Shown: positions 1 to 10,722, counted from the stretch's first letter. The stretch: 32,229 nucleotides of DNA from Haliscomenobacter hydrossis DSM 1100 (GCA_945878825.1 CAMDWC010000006.1:1-32229); one strand, 5' to 3'. The notes: generated from the letters alone by a model not told the origin. Program-made: numbers and translations.

Positions 1-3000
1 GCAGCTAAAGACCCTGTATTTTTCCATTCGTCTAAAACATTTGAAATGGTCGGATATTGAGATAACAAGTGAGTACCCAAAACATTGGCATAAAGTTTAT
101 TGAATAATTGTTCATTACCGTCATAAGGGTTCTCCATAAGATAAGGTAACGATTTCAGGGCTATCCAAACTGGATGGGTGGTAATCTGTAAATTAAAATT
201 TTCATTTACCAAATGATTCCCTTCTTTTTTATTTGGCCAGACAATAGCTATTTTTTCGTTTTTTCTTAATAAAAATGGTTTTGCTTCAGTAACTAATATT
301 TGAGAAGGTAATATGGGTATCCATTCTTTTATAGCGTCCCCAAAATCACCCGATGCAAATTTTATAAGCAGGTTCAGACTATTCAAACCAACTTTAGCTG
401 GGATTTTAAATGGCAAAAACACGGGTACTGTTTTACCGGCTGGAACGGTTACAGAAATAAATTCATTGTTAAAGTCAAGCTTCGTTGTCCAATCCTGACC
501 CGTTTCACCATGAAAGGCTTTAAAAGTAACCTTCCCCGATATATCTTCTTTGGTGGTATTTGTCAGCGTAACAGCATATTTAATTTCGTCCCCTTCTCTT
601 AAGAACCTTGGCGCATTGGTTTGTAACATAACGGGTAATGTAGATACAATGTATTTTTCAGTATAGCCGTAAGCGATATCTGAACGGTGTGCCAAGAGCA
701 TAAATTTCCATCGGGTCAGTGCGTCATTCATGGTAAATGAAAGCTGAATATTTCCAAAACTATCCGACTTAAGTTCAGGCATAAAAAAAAGCGATTCAGA
801 AAAATCATTCCTGATCAACAGCCCATCTTCTGAATTATTCATTTCCATTATTTCCTCCGACGGATTCATCTTATCATTTTCAATCATCCTTTCGTTTGGT
901 ATTGCCGATTCAGAAAAAGTCTCCATGGCCATTGCCGGCATAGACATTTGTCTTTTGTTCAATCCTCTCAAATAGGTGTTTTCCTGAAAAAAAGAAAAAT
1001 TATTTAACGTAGGATAATATTTATTAATCGTTTTGAATCTTGATTTTTTAGGTTGAAATGATACGTACATGTCTCTTAAAACGGGTTGAGGTACTACCCA
1101 GTAAGATGGTAAATAATTACTATTTTCAAAACCATTAAAGAACCATTCGTGGGGTATAAAAGATTCTAATGAAGCATCAAAAAGAGTTGCTACCGCTTCA
1201 ACCGGCAAATTTTCACCTCTCTCCGAAGATATATTGAGTTCCCAATAAACTTTTTCACCCGGCGATACTATTTCCTTGGTCCGTTGGTAAGTTACTTTTA
1301 ATTTTTCCTCAGGAATGACCACTTTTATGACCTTATAAATAAAAATGGGTTCATTCTGAAAGTAGGCCATTATTTCCAATTTACCTAAACCTGCCTGATC
1401 TTCAGCTATTGGAATTTTCAACCGATTTACCTCCTCTACATTCACCCATTCTTTGTACATTTTTTCACCCAAGGTAAAGGAAACGAGGACCTTTTTAATT
1501 TCATTTGCCGCAGCAATCTTAAAATCAAGCGTATCTGTTAAATTATAAACATCCTTCTCCAAATGAATATCCAGCCACTTGGGTGTTGCAATTCTAACTA
1601 ATTCTGAATCATATAAATAGAATAACTTTTGATCCATTTTTGTATTTACAACGGTCGTTCCATCTTTCCATTCTATTATAACTGCATAATAGCCAGGCTC
1701 AAGATTCGTCATGGGTATTTCCAACTTTTTCTCCCCGTCCACAAGAAGATTATCCTCATAAATAGTCTGCAATACTTCTAGAGAATCCAAATTATCTTCG
1801 TTAAAACCAGGGGTGTAAGGAAACAAGCGAATGTAATCCTCCCTTTTCATTGAAGGTAAATCCGGAAAAGGCCATTTTCTTTGTACAAAATGTTGCCTGG
1901 GTGCTTTTAATTTGATCAAAGAAATTTGCACATTATCTGATAACTTGTCCCCATTCCAATCGGTTAAAAAAAGAGACCAATCTAGTGTGCCTTTTTGTTT
2001 ATCCCAATTTTCGGGTATCTGAACATCCAGCTTAACCCTCGAGTAACCAATATTAAAAGCAAGAGTCTTTTGTTGTATTTCACCTGACGGAGAAGTTACC
2101 GTAACCTTTACTTCAAACTGAAAAGCAGGGCGTTTATCTTGCCCGATAGAAATATCTGCCTGAGCAAAAAAAGGAATAATAAACGCTCCGTTTTCGTTGG
2201 TTATACCTTCACCTGACGATAAAAAACTACCAGGATCGCGCGTGTAGAACCGACGCATTGAACGCCAGTTATCGGGAAACGATTTCCTATAAATTTCCCA
2301 TTTTACTATGGCATTTTCAATCAATATACCATTAAAAAAGGCAGCATTTCCTTTAACTTCTAAAGAATCGCCGAGTATTCCAACGGGAGCTTTTTCAAAA
2401 TTTATTTCAAACTGCGGACGCTTATATTCTTCTACCTGAATGCTTTCCCTATTACCTCCATGGGAACTAACCAGCGTATAATTTCCCTTTACCAGGTTCA
2501 ATGGAATGTCAAAACGGCCGTTGATTGAACCCATGTCATTAGACAACAGGGTATTTTGGACTAACAAACTACCATTAGGATCAAAGAAAGAAATGGTCAC
2601 CTCTTTATTTGCAGAAATTTTAGGTTTTTCAATGCCATTGCGTTCCATTAAAATGGCCTTCCAAAAAATGGTTTGTCCCGGTCTGTAAATCTTTCTGTCA
2701 GAAAAAATATTTGATTTTAAAACCAATGATAATTCTTCCCTGTACCTTTCACCAATATAAAAATTCTCATCTGTCAGTAAGGTATCTTCCCCATTCGCTA
2801 TTTTGAAATTAAAAGCACCCTGGGGTAAAGAATACGAAAGAAAACCTTGGTCATCACTCTCTTTCCATGTTTCTTTAAAGGTAATGACAGGCGCATTGGG
2901 CGAAAAATAACCTGTCCTCACGGGAATAGCCAAAACACTGGTACCTCCTTTAGGTTCCGTAGATTTTTTATCGAAAAATTGAAATGCTACCTTTTCAAAC

Positions 3001-4472
3001 CCCTCATTATTAACAAAATAGCCGATGTTCGATATTTGAAAAGATAGAAAGGAATACTTTGTTTCATCGCTTTTAAATACATACAAATAATGACCCACAG
3101 GAAGTCCCACTAAAGGAATTTCAGTCACATGTTGCTGATAATCAGTAGAGGTAGGCAGAACTATTTCAGCCTCCTTTTCAGGCCTTTTATCCTTTAAAAA
3201 CAATTGAATGTCCTCCTCTTTATACAATAATTTACTTTGCTGGAAGCTTGAAAAAGAAATAGGAACGACCCCTCCTTTAAATGACTGGATATTTTGAAAA
3301 GTAACTTTTAATAAAATGGGCTGGTTGGGTAACCCATTGTCTTCTAGGGTTAATGATAAATTTTTTACCCTGATACTTTGCAATAATTCGTTACATTTAA
3401 ACGCCCCGAAGGTTTTGGGAAATTTTTTAATAGCTTGTTCGCATAAAGCCACCGATTCGTTTAATAATTTTTGTTTGTACTTTTCATTGGCTAACAAATA
3501 ATATGTTTCAGCAGTGATTGCCTGGGCAGGGAACTTTTTTATTAAATTTTCTAATTCGTTTTGTAATAAAACGTCTTTCTCAGCATAAATCAAATTTCGA
3601 TGGACAAACAATAAACGTTGCCGATCAAAATCAATTAAAATAGATGGATCTTTATCTAAACGATGAAAGGTTAAAACTTCCTGAAATAATAAAAGAGCTT
3701 TTCTGACAAAAGAGGTAGCATCTGCCCTTGAAAAATTTATAATAATAAAAGTTTCTAAAGATGATAAGGAGGCAGCATTTTGCAAATAGAAAACATCATC
3801 TGGCTTTATTAATCTACTCTCCTGCGTAGTAAAATACTGCGTAGCACGAAAGACCAAAAAGTCATAAAGCGTTTTTAAAAAATAAGTCAATTTTGCCGGA
3901 TTCAAAAAAAGTCCGTCTATTTTTTTTAGTTCAAAATTCTTAACCCCTGAAAATGAAACACTTTTAAAATAATGTTCAGAAATAATATCCTCAAAATGTC
4001 TGATAGACCATAAATTCAGGTCACCGGGTCTTTCGCCTTCTACCTCCTTTCGATCCATCAAAGACCAGGATTCCCTTTGTAAATAATTTGTGTAAAGTTC
4101 TGCTAAAATACTGTGAATGATAGCATTTTCCGGAAACCCAATGGTAAGGAGTTCATTTTCTAACCTTTTAATTCCGAGGATGTTTCCATTCTCGTCCAAC
4201 TCATTTAAATAATTTACCGTATATAGTAAAGACTTAATAAATTGCTCCGTTTCTTTGTTTTCCTTTGCCAGCATATAAATGAGGTCCACCTTAGCCGATG
4301 CTTCCCTGTACAATCCATTTTGATGAAGAGAATCTACTGTTTTCCATAGTTCACTATAATTCATTGAAGGTGTTTTTTCAAATTCATGAATAGGGCTGTC
4401 ATAATTGGAAGGTGTAGCCAATCCGACCATTGGAAGTATAAATAAAAATGCTTTGAGAACAATACATTTCAT
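1..4472 (-). CDS. Alpha-2-macroglobulin family protein (MG/bait/A2M domains), partial; C-terminus lies beyond the left edge
   Basis: Open reading frame from ATG at 4472..4470 (MKCIVLKAFLFILPMVGLATPSNYDSP..., signal peptide-like) read to position 1. Contains MG-like segments (RKIYRPGQTIFWKAILMERNG; VYNLTDTLDFKIAA) and the A2M hallmark region (DALTRWKFMLLAHRSDIAYGYTEKYIVSTLPVMLQTNAPRFLREGDEIKYAVTLTN...SLPYLMENPYDGNEQLFNKLYANVLG). Not in the ORF track because no stop codon is inside the window. Confidence 0.88.
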   Translation of the reverse strand, partial: MKCIVLKAFLFILPMVGLATPSNYDSPIHEFEKTPSMNYSELWKTVDSLHQNGLYREASAKVDLIYMLAKENKETEQFIKSLLYTVNYLNELDENGNILGIKRLENELLTIGFPENAIIHSILAELYTNYLQRESWSLMDRKEVEGERPGDLNLWSIRHFEDIISEHYFKSVSFSGVKNFELKKIDGLFLNPAKLTYFLKTLYDFLVFRATQYFTTQESRLIKPDDVFYLQNAASLSSLETFIIINFSRADATSFVRKALLLFQEVLTFHRLDKDPSILIDFDRQRLLFVHRNLIYAEKDVLLQNELENLIKKFPAQAITAETYYLLANEKYKQKLLNESVALCEQAIKKFPKTFGAFKCNELLQSIRVKNLSLTLEDNGLPNQPILLKVTFQNIQSFKGGVVPISFSSFQQSKLLYKEEDIQLFLKDKRPEKEAEIVLPTSTDYQQHVTEIPLVGLPVGHYLYVFKSDETKYSFLSFQISNIGYFVNNEGFEKVAFQFFDKKSTEPKGGTSVLAIPVRTGYFSPNAPVITFKETWKESDDQGFLSYSLPQGAFNFKIANGEDTLLTDENFYIGERYREELSLVLKSNIFSDRKIYRPGQTIFWKAILMERNGIEKPKISANKEVTISFFDPNGSLLVQNTLLSNDMGSINGRFDIPLNLVKGNYTLVSSHGGNRESIQVEEYKRPQFEINFEKAPVGILGDSLEVKGNAAFFNGILIENAIVKWEIYRKSFPDNWRSMRRFYTRDPGSFLSSGEGITNENGAFIIPFFAQADISIGQDKRPAFQFEVKVTVTSPSGEIQQKTLAFNIGYSRVKLDVQIPENWDKQKGTLDWSLFLTDWNGDKLSDNVQISLIKLKAPRQHFVQRKWPFPDLPSMKREDYIRLFPYTPGFNEDNLDSLEVLQTIYEDNLLVDGEKKLEIPMTNLEPGYYAVIIEWKDGTTVVNTKMDQKLFYLYDSELVRIATPKWLDIHLEKDVYNLTDTLDFKIAAANEIKKVLVSFTLGEKMYKEWVNVEEVNRLKIPIAEDQAGLGKLEIMAYFQNEPIFIYKVIKVVIPEEKLKVTYQRTKEIVSPGEKVYWELNISSERGENLPVEAVATLFDASLESFIPHEWFFNGFENSNYLPSYWVVPQPVLRDMYVSFQPKKSRFKTINKYYPTLNNFSFFQENTYLRGLNKRQMSMPAMAMETFSESAIPNERMIENDKMNPSEEIMEMNNSEDGLLIRNDFSESLFFMPELKSDSFGNIQLSFTMNDALTRWKFMLLAHRSDIAYGYTEKYIVSTLPVMLQTNAPRFLREGDEIKYAVTLTNTTKEDISGKVTFKAFHGETGQDWTTKLDFNNEFISVTVPAGKTVPVFLPFKIPAKVGLNSLNLLIKFASGDFGDAIKEWIPILPSQILVTEAKPFLLRKNEKIAIVWPNKKEGNHLVNENFNLQITTHPVWIALKSLPYLMENPYDGNEQLFNKLYANVLGTHLLSQYPTISNVLDEWKNTGSLA

Positions 4473-4523
4473 GATAAATTTTTTATTTCTTGAATTAAAT
4501 GAATAACGACGAAAAGGTTTAGA

Positions 4524-5579
4524 TTATTTATTTTTAAACCTGTTGATGCTAACTTCTTTGCTTAAATCCATATTTTTATATAAAAATTCAACAAAATGAT
4601 TTGCCCAATACGGTGCGAGAGAGGTTCCTTTGGTTCCTAATCCATTAAAAATGAATAATCTGGAATGGACGGGATGACGACCAATGAGAGGCCTTCTATC
4701 TTTAACCGTAGGCCGAATACCCACCAAATGTTTTAATATAGCGTACTCTTGATGAATCATTTTAGCCACCTCACTGTGGAGCAAGATTTCCGAATCTTCA
4801 TCGGGCAGGAAATGAGAAAATTCCCATTTATTAGTGGCTCCTGCCCAAAGTACATTTTCAGAAAAAGGAGAAAGAAAAAATTTATGCTTTATAATAATAT
4901 CGAGATGAACCTTATCTATTTGCACTAAAAGCGCCTCGCCTTTTGCTCCGTCCAGGGGTAAAAATTTAAACCATGGATTTTGTAACATGAAATGCCCTTC
5001 ACAAAAAATAATTTGTTCAGCAAAAATATCTCCGTATTGAACGCCATTTTCTGAAATTACCAAGGCCTGGTAATCGAATAATGCTTTGGAGTACACCCCT
5101 TTTTTTAACCAATAATCCTCCGATTGCGTCAGAAAATCATGCCATTTAACCTGACCGCCACCAATGGTTTGACCATAACCGAGCAACGCATTATTTATCC
5201 AGTCAAAAGGGGTAACATTCACAAAATCAGAAATATAATGTTTCACAGAAGGATCTGCTGTTTTTGCAAGCCAATCATTTTGCTCTGAAACCCCGTGAAG
5301 CGACCTAAGAATAATTCGGGGGAAATAAAATTTGCTTTTCAGCTTCTTTTCCCATTGAAAATATTTCTTTTCAGCGTAGGGTATTAAGGTATCTACCTGC
5401 CATGATTTTATAAAATACTTTCCGGTGATGGGATTGATAATACCCGCTGCAACGGAAGAGGATTCACCCGATTGACGATGATGAATAATATGGAAATCAA
5501 GGTGTTCATCTTCCAAAGTGTGCCCCAACACAGTGCCAGCTATCCCTTGACCAACAATTAAATATTTTACTCTTTTCAT
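4524..5579 (-). CDS. FAD-dependent oxidoreductase (DAO family, glycine oxidase/MnmC C-domain-like)
   Basis: N-terminal Rossmann motif YLIVGQGIAGTVLGHTLE; SSVAAGIINPITGKYF; C-terminal GIRPTVKDRRPLIGRHP...NGLGTKGTSLAPYWA typical of DAO proteins. Confidence 0.8.
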   Translation of the reverse strand: MKRVKYLIVGQGIAGTVLGHTLEDEHLDFHIIHHRQSGESSSVAAGIINPITGKYFIKSWQVDTLIPYAEKKYFQWEKKLKSKFYFPRIILRSLHGVSEQNDWLAKTADPSVKHYISDFVNVTPFDWINNALLGYGQTIGGGQVKWHDFLTQSEDYWLKKGVYSKALFDYQALVISENGVQYGDIFAEQIIFCEGHFMLQNPWFKFLPLDGAKGEALLVQIDKVHLDIIIKHKFFLSPFSENVLWAGATNKWEFSHFLPDEDSEILLHSEVAKMIHQEYAILKHLVGIRPTVKDRRPLIGRHPVHSRLFIFNGLGTKGTSLAPYWANHFVEFLYKNMDLSKEVSINRFKNK

Positions 5580-5630
5580 GGAACAAAGGAATGAAAAAAA
5601 TGCCGCTATGGAAAAATCAACCCTTTGTAT

Positions 5631-6377
5631 TTAGGGGTTTAAAGTAATAATCTGAAACATAGGTTTTGCTTCAGTGGCATTTAATGCATTATTTATCCAT
5701 ATTTCCCCATCCCCAATCATAACACCTTGATAATTATTGAAATGGTTATGAGAGAACGTTTTACTTAGTGCAGATTTAAAATCAACCGTGAAAATTTTAT
5801 CGTAATGCGATAAAAACTGATTTTTATTCTTCAAGTTCAGAACCAATTTTTCAGAAATTCTGACCTTTGATGGATAGAAGAGGTTATCAGCCAACCATAT
5901 TTTATCGCCCTTTGATATAGCTTTTTTTACATTGGCCACAAATTGTTCCACCGCTGCATCTGATCCTAAAACATGCGCATATCTTTTAACCTCTGTTCCA
6001 GTGGTAACAGATGACAAAACGGCTTTAAAAATACTTTTTTCACCACTGGGGATTTTTCGCCAGCTTACCTCAAATCTGTCCTGGTCATCAGTGAATATTT
6101 TACCTGTTAATTCATCTATGATTTTTCCATTCAAAGAGGCGGTCAAATAAATTTCATTTCCTTTTACATTGCCAGATAAAAGTACTTTGGGTTCATTGGC
6201 TGTAGAACAATAACTACCAATAAGTTTTCCAGCTTTTAGGGTATAGAAAGAAAGTTGAATACTTTTGTCACCTAATTTGCCAGTAAAATCATACCACTGA
6301 TTGAGTTCCAGATCCAGGGAAAAAGAAAAGACACTGGTTTGAACAAAAAGGTAAGCAACTAAAAATATTTTTTTCAT
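5631..6377 (-). CDS. Exported hypothetical protein
   Basis: ORF 5631..6413; the internal ATG at 6377 (MKKIFLVAYLFVQTSVFSFS) gives a signal peptide and is the more likely start. Confidence 0.6.
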   Translation of the reverse strand: MKKIFLVAYLFVQTSVFSFSLDLELNQWYDFTGKLGDKSIQLSFYTLKAGKLIGSYCSTANEPKVLLSGNVKGNEIYLTASLNGKIIDELTGKIFTDDQDRFEVSWRKIPSGEKSIFKAVLSSVTTGTEVKRYAHVLGSDAAVEQFVANVKKAISKGDKIWLADNLFYPSKVRISEKLVLNLKNKNQFLSHYDKIFTVDFKSALSKTFSHNHFNNYQGVMIGDGEIWINNALNATEAKPMFQIITLNP

Positions 6378-6420
6378 CTTGTTGTCGTTTTTATTTATGT
6401 AAAAGTACGCCAATACATGT

Positions 6421-6428
6421 TATTTTTG
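6421..6428 (+). promoter_or_regulatory. Candidate Bacteroidetes -7 promoter element TATTTTTG
   Basis: Exact match to TAnnTTTG 17 bp upstream of ATG 6445; no clear -33 TTG seen. Confidence 0.35.
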
Positions 6429-6444
6429 CAAAATATTTTACGAA

Positions 6445-7326
6445 ATGATCTCACCAAAACACTATTTTATCCTCTTTTGTTTTTTATTGTTGCTGACATT
6501 TTCGTCGTGTTCTTTATTAAACCAAGACGAACCTACCCCCAGTTATCTTTACCTAAACGAATTTCGTTTAAAAACCCTGGTGAATCAGGGAAGTTCTTCA
6601 GAAAGGATAACTGATATCTGGTTATTTAATGATACTGAATTTTTAGGTATGTTTCCCTTACCGGCAAAAATTCCACTGTTATTATTTGGGGAACAAAATT
6701 TAACCATTCAAGCGGGCATAAAAGAAAATGGCATAGGTGCAACGCCTGAGAATTATCCATTTTTCAACCCAATTAAAGTAAAAGTTAATTTAAAAGCTTT
6801 AAAAACAGATACTTTAAAACTGGAAACCAGCTATTTATCGACGTCGAAATTCCATTTTATTGAAAATTTTGAAAATAACACCTCTTTTTTTTCTTTTCTA
6901 GTCAGCGGATTACCCGAAAACAGGGTCTTACCTTACAGTGCTAACAATGTCTTTGAAGGTAAATTTTCGGGGAAAATTCAGGTAACCAAATCTGCACCAA
7001 TAGTAACCGTGGGGTCAAACGCAAAATATAAAAACACCTTTAATCCAGGTCAACCGGTTTATCTTGAGATGGATTATAAAGGGGAGGCACCTTGCGTTAT
7101 TGGCGTTCAATTTTATGATACTGAAAATATCGAGGAAGCAGGTATAATTGTGCCTATTGCAGGATTTAAAGAATCAGCAGATTGGAAAAAGATATATTTT
7201 AACTTAGGAAGCACCCTTGCCTTAAGAAAATCGCTTTATTACAGAGTTATTTTTAATACCTCGTTACCAGAGGGAAAGGAAAATGCCAATGTTCATTTTG
7301 ACAATATCAAACTAATTTCTTTTTAA
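6445..7326 (+). CDS. Putative lipoprotein
   Basis: Signal peptide with lipobox (LLLLTFSSCSLL); stop overlaps the next start (TAATG). Confidence 0.65.
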   Translation: MISPKHYFILFCFLLLLTFSSCSLLNQDEPTPSYLYLNEFRLKTLVNQGSSSERITDIWLFNDTEFLGMFPLPAKIPLLLFGEQNLTIQAGIKENGIGATPENYPFFNPIKVKVNLKALKTDTLKLETSYLSTSKFHFIENFENNTSFFSFLVSGLPENRVLPYSANNVFEGKFSGKIQVTKSAPIVTVGSNAKYKNTFNPGQPVYLEMDYKGEAPCVIGVQFYDTENIEEAGIIVPIAGFKESADWKKIYFNLGSTLALRKSLYYRVIFNTSLPEGKENANVHFDNIKLISF

Positions 7327-8759
7327 TGAGCAATACAAAACAAAGGAACCTGAATAATCATACCCTCTTTTATAAATGGGCTGATTATTTTTGTGCCATG
7401 ATTGCCTGGGGCTCTTTTTTTGCTTATAGAAAAATGATGATTGAAAAGGAAGAGAACGTTTCGGTCATTTTTCAAGATATTAATTTCTGGTACGGACTGA
7501 TTATTATACCCATTGGCTGGTTTCTGGTGTATTCATTGTTTGATCAATATGGCGATATACACAGACATTCGAGGTTAAAAACCCTGTCAAGAACCTTTTT
7601 TCTCTCCTTTTTTGGCGTTTTAATCCTGTTTTTTACGCTGATACTTGATGATTTTGTTTCTAATTATACCACTTACTATCAATCATTTCTAGCCCTTTTC
7701 AGCTTTCACTTCATACTTACCGTGGTTACGAGAATGGTTTTATTAACCTCAGCATCTAGACGGATCCGTCAGGGAATGGTAAAATTTAATACCATCATCA
7801 TTGGAGGTAATACAGAAGCGCTGGCTTTATATGAAGAAATAATTTCACAAAAGCGTTCCTACGGTTATCATTTTATTGGATTTTTAAGAAGTAACAAAGA
7901 AAAAGTATCTCCTTTGGAGACCAAATTAAAATACCTCGGAAATATAAAAGACTTAGACTGTATTATTAAGGAATATCAAATTGAGGAAGTCATTATTGCC
8001 ATACAAACGCAGGAACACAATCTACTAAAACAGCTTATTACTGCCTTATTTGATTTTAGACCCATTTTACATGTTAAAATTATTCCTGATATGTATGATA
8101 TCATGCTGGGAAGTGTAAAAATGAATCAGGTATTCGGCACGGCCCTCATTGAAATAAATCAGGAAATAATGCCTCCCTGGCAAATAGCCTTCAAGCGGGT
8201 CCTGGATATTTTTATTTCCATTGTATCTTTATTTTTTTTATCTCCGCTCTTCGCCTATCTGTCGCTAAAAGTGAAGCAATCATCTGTTGGGCCGGTATTT
8301 TACAGGCAAGAAAGAATTGGCTTCCGAGGTGTACCCTTTACGATTTTGAAATTCAGATCCATGTACGAAAATGCCGAATATGCTGGTCCCCAACTTTCTA
8401 AAGATGAAGATAGCCGTTGCACCCCCTTTGGCGCTATCATGAGAAAATGGAGGCTCGATGAATTACCTCAATTTTGGAATGTACTTATTGGAGAAATGAG
8501 TTTAGTGGGTCCACGCCCTGAGCGGAAATTTTATATAGATAAAATTATGGAGCAGGCACCACATTACCGTCATCTGTTAAAAGTCAGACCAGGCATAACT
8601 TCCTGGGGTCAAGTTAAATACGGATACGCTTCTAATGTGGATCAAATGATCCAGCGCCTTAAATATGATATCCTTTATTTGGAAAACAGATCTATTGCGC
8701 TGGATTTTAAAATTATATTTTACACTTTGGTAGTACTGGTTCAGGGTACGGGTAAGTGA
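7326..8759 (+). CDS. Undecaprenyl-phosphate glycosylphosphotransferase (exopolysaccharide initiating sugar transferase)
   Basis: Several N-terminal TM segments, CoA-binding-like middle, C-terminal bacterial sugar transferase domain: KRVLDIFISIVSLFFLSP...FYRQERIGFRGVPFTILKFRSM...RKWRLDELPQFWNVLIGEMSLVGPRPE...RPGITSWGQV. Confidence 0.92.
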   Translation: MSNTKQRNLNNHTLFYKWADYFCAMIAWGSFFAYRKMMIEKEENVSVIFQDINFWYGLIIIPIGWFLVYSLFDQYGDIHRHSRLKTLSRTFFLSFFGVLILFFTLILDDFVSNYTTYYQSFLALFSFHFILTVVTRMVLLTSASRRIRQGMVKFNTIIIGGNTEALALYEEIISQKRSYGYHFIGFLRSNKEKVSPLETKLKYLGNIKDLDCIIKEYQIEEVIIAIQTQEHNLLKQLITALFDFRPILHVKIIPDMYDIMLGSVKMNQVFGTALIEINQEIMPPWQIAFKRVLDIFISIVSLFFLSPLFAYLSLKVKQSSVGPVFYRQERIGFRGVPFTILKFRSMYENAEYAGPQLSKDEDSRCTPFGAIMRKWRLDELPQFWNVLIGEMSLVGPRPERKFYIDKIMEQAPHYRHLLKVRPGITSWGQVKYGYASNVDQMIQRLKYDILYLENRSIALDFKIIFYTLVVLVQGTGK

Positions 8760-8762
8760 ATA

Positions 8763-10028
8763 TTATATGGAAAAAGCTTTTTTAACCTGATCTTTATAAT
8801 CTAGTTTCTCCCAGGTGAAAAGTTCCACCTCTTTGGTAATTTGCTGACCGGAGCCATCCTTGAAGGTCAATGTTTTAATCTCGGGAATTCTTCCCATGTG
8901 ACCATACGCTGCTGAGTCACTATAAATAGGGTTTCTTAATTTCAATCGTTGCTCAATAGCATAAGGACGCATATCGAAAATGCCATAAACTATCTCTGCA
9001 ATCTGAGCATCTGTTTTTGCTACTTTGGCCGTTCCATAAGTATTAATATAAATATTGGTAGGCTTCGCTACCCCTATCGCATAAGAAACCTGCACTAAAA
9101 CTTCTTTACATACACCTGCAGCCACCAGATTTTTTGCAATATGCCTGGTAGCATAAGCAGCAGAACGGTCCACTTTTGAAGGATCTTTACCACTAAATGC
9201 ACCTCCGCCGTGAGCACCTTTGCCCCCGTAGGTATCAACTATAATCTTTCTTCCCGTTAAACCTGTGTCTCCATGAGGTCCACCAATAACGAATTTACCT
9301 GTAGGATTGACGTGATAGGTAATGGTATCAGTAAATAAAGCCTGTAATTCAGGTTTTAATTTTGCTTTAACTCTTGGAATGAGTAACTGGATAACATCAG
9401 ATTTAATTTTCTCTAACATTACCTGTTCATTCTCATTAAAATCATCATGTTGGGTAGAGACAACAATACTATCAATGCGGATAGGTTTGTGATTATCATC
9501 GTACTCAATGGTAACCTGAGATTTTGCGTCAGGTCTGAGATAATTCATGGGATCAGATACCTTCGCAGATTTGCGAATTTCCGCCAGTTCCAATAAAATT
9601 CTATGGGCCAGATCTAACGCTAAAGGCATATAATGCTCCGTTTCTTCGGTAGCATATCCAAACATCATACCTTGGTCACCTGCACCCTGATCTTCATCTT
9701 TTGCTCTTTCGACGCCCTGATTTATATCCGGCGATTGCTCGTGAATAGCAGAAAGAACACCACAAGAATTAGATTCAAACATATATTCTGACTTGGTATA
9801 ACCAATACGTTTGATAACATCGCGAGCAATTTGTTGAACATCAAGATATGCTTTTGATTTAACCTCACCGGCAAGAATAACCTGACCGGTAGTAACTAAG
9901 GTTTCACAAGCAACTTTCGATTGAGGGTCAAAAGCAAGAAAATGATCAACCAATGCATCAGATATTTGGTCGGCCACTTTATCCGGATGACCTTCCGATA
10001 CTGATTCTGAAGTGAAAAGATAAGCCAT
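8763..10028 (-). CDS. metK: S-adenosylmethionine synthetase
   Basis: [84 protein letters not shown]. Confidence 0.98.
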   Translation of the reverse strand: MAYLFTSESVSEGHPDKVADQISDALVDHFLAFDPQSKVACETLVTTGQVILAGEVKSKAYLDVQQIARDVIKRIGYTKSEYMFESNSCGVLSAIHEQSPDINQGVERAKDEDQGAGDQGMMFGYATEETEHYMPLALDLAHRILLELAEIRKSAKVSDPMNYLRPDAKSQVTIEYDDNHKPIRIDSIVVSTQHDDFNENEQVMLEKIKSDVIQLLIPRVKAKLKPELQALFTDTITYHVNPTGKFVIGGPHGDTGLTGRKIIVDTYGGKGAHGGGAFSGKDPSKVDRSAAYATRHIAKNLVAAGVCKEVLVQVSYAIGVAKPTNIYINTYGTAKVAKTDAQIAEIVYGIFDMRPYAIEQRLKLRNPIYSDSAAYGHMGRIPEIKTLTFKDGSGQQITKEVELFTWEKLDYKDQVKKAFSI

Positions 10029-10071
10029 ATTACTGGTTTGTATAAATTATATAATGGATGTAAAATATAAC

Positions 10072-10104
10072 CAAAGATAGGAATTAAATTATTTAATGTT
10101 ACAA
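10072..10104 (-). promoter_or_regulatory. Candidate metK promoter (TTG-N22-TATCTTTG)
   Basis: Minus strand TTG at 10104..10102 and TATCTTTG at 10079..10072, matching the Bacteroidetes TTG/TAnnTTTG architecture in the FAH-metK gap. Confidence 0.45.
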
Positions 10105-10712
10105 GTAAAGAAAGATTCCCATCCTTCGTTTGTCAGCATTTTCCCTTCTAATTTATCACCAATGACCACAGGTCCAACCCCTGCTGGGGTACCTGTATAA
10201 ATTAAATCTCCCATTTGGAGCTTAAAATATTTTGACACGTAAACAATTAAGGTCTCGAAAGAAAAAATACAATCCTCAGTATTACCTTGTTGTACTAATT
10301 CGTCATTTTTCAGCAACTGGAATTCAAAAGCAGAGGAATTTGGAAAGGCAGAAAGTGGTTTGAAATTACCAAGAACTGCCGAATGGTCAAACGCTTTAGC
10401 AATTTCCCAGGGCAATCCTTTCGCTTTTTGTTTAACCTGGATATCACGGGCTGTAAAATCGATACCTAACCCAATTTCTTCAATATAATCAGCAGCGAAT
10501 TGAGGTTCAATGTGCCTTCCATTTTTACCGATTTTAATAATCACCTCTACCTCATAATGCAAATCATCTGTAAAAGAAGGATAATAAAGAGGCTTATTGT
10601 TTATTAATAAAGCCGTTGGTGGCTTCATAAAAACGATAGGCTCATCGGGAACAGCATTTTGAAGTTCCTTAGCATGAGCACCATAATTACGTCCGATACA
10701 AATTATTTTCAT
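10089..10712 (-). CDS. Fumarylacetoacetate hydrolase family protein
   Basis: MKIICIGRNYGAHAKEL...EPIVFMKPPTALL...DLHYEVEVIIKIGKNGRHI...YTGTPAGVGPV. Confidence 0.9.
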   Translation of the reverse strand: MKIICIGRNYGAHAKELQNAVPDEPIVFMKPPTALLINNKPLYYPSFTDDLHYEVEVIIKIGKNGRHIEPQFAADYIEEIGLGIDFTARDIQVKQKAKGLPWEIAKAFDHSAVLGNFKPLSAFPNSSAFEFQLLKNDELVQQGNTEDCIFSFETLIVYVSKYFKLQMGDLIYTGTPAGVGPVVIGDKLEGKMLTNEGWESFFTCNIK

Positions 10713-10722
10713 GGTTTCAGCG

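Noticed and set aside
313-3501. Plus-strand ORFs of 60-66 aa at 313, 2506, 2847 and 3316
   Set aside because: All are antisense inside the long alpha-2-macroglobulin-like frame and have no family-like features.
8763-8785. AAAAAGCTTTTTT as a terminator for the convergent genes
   Set aside because: It has no loop and is A/T-rich; it is coding sequence at the metK C-terminus and cannot form a stable hairpin.
10029-10088. Possible SAM riboswitch before metK
   Set aside because: Only 60 nt separate metK from the upstream gene; I see a promoter-like box but not the multi-helix aptamer such a switch needs.
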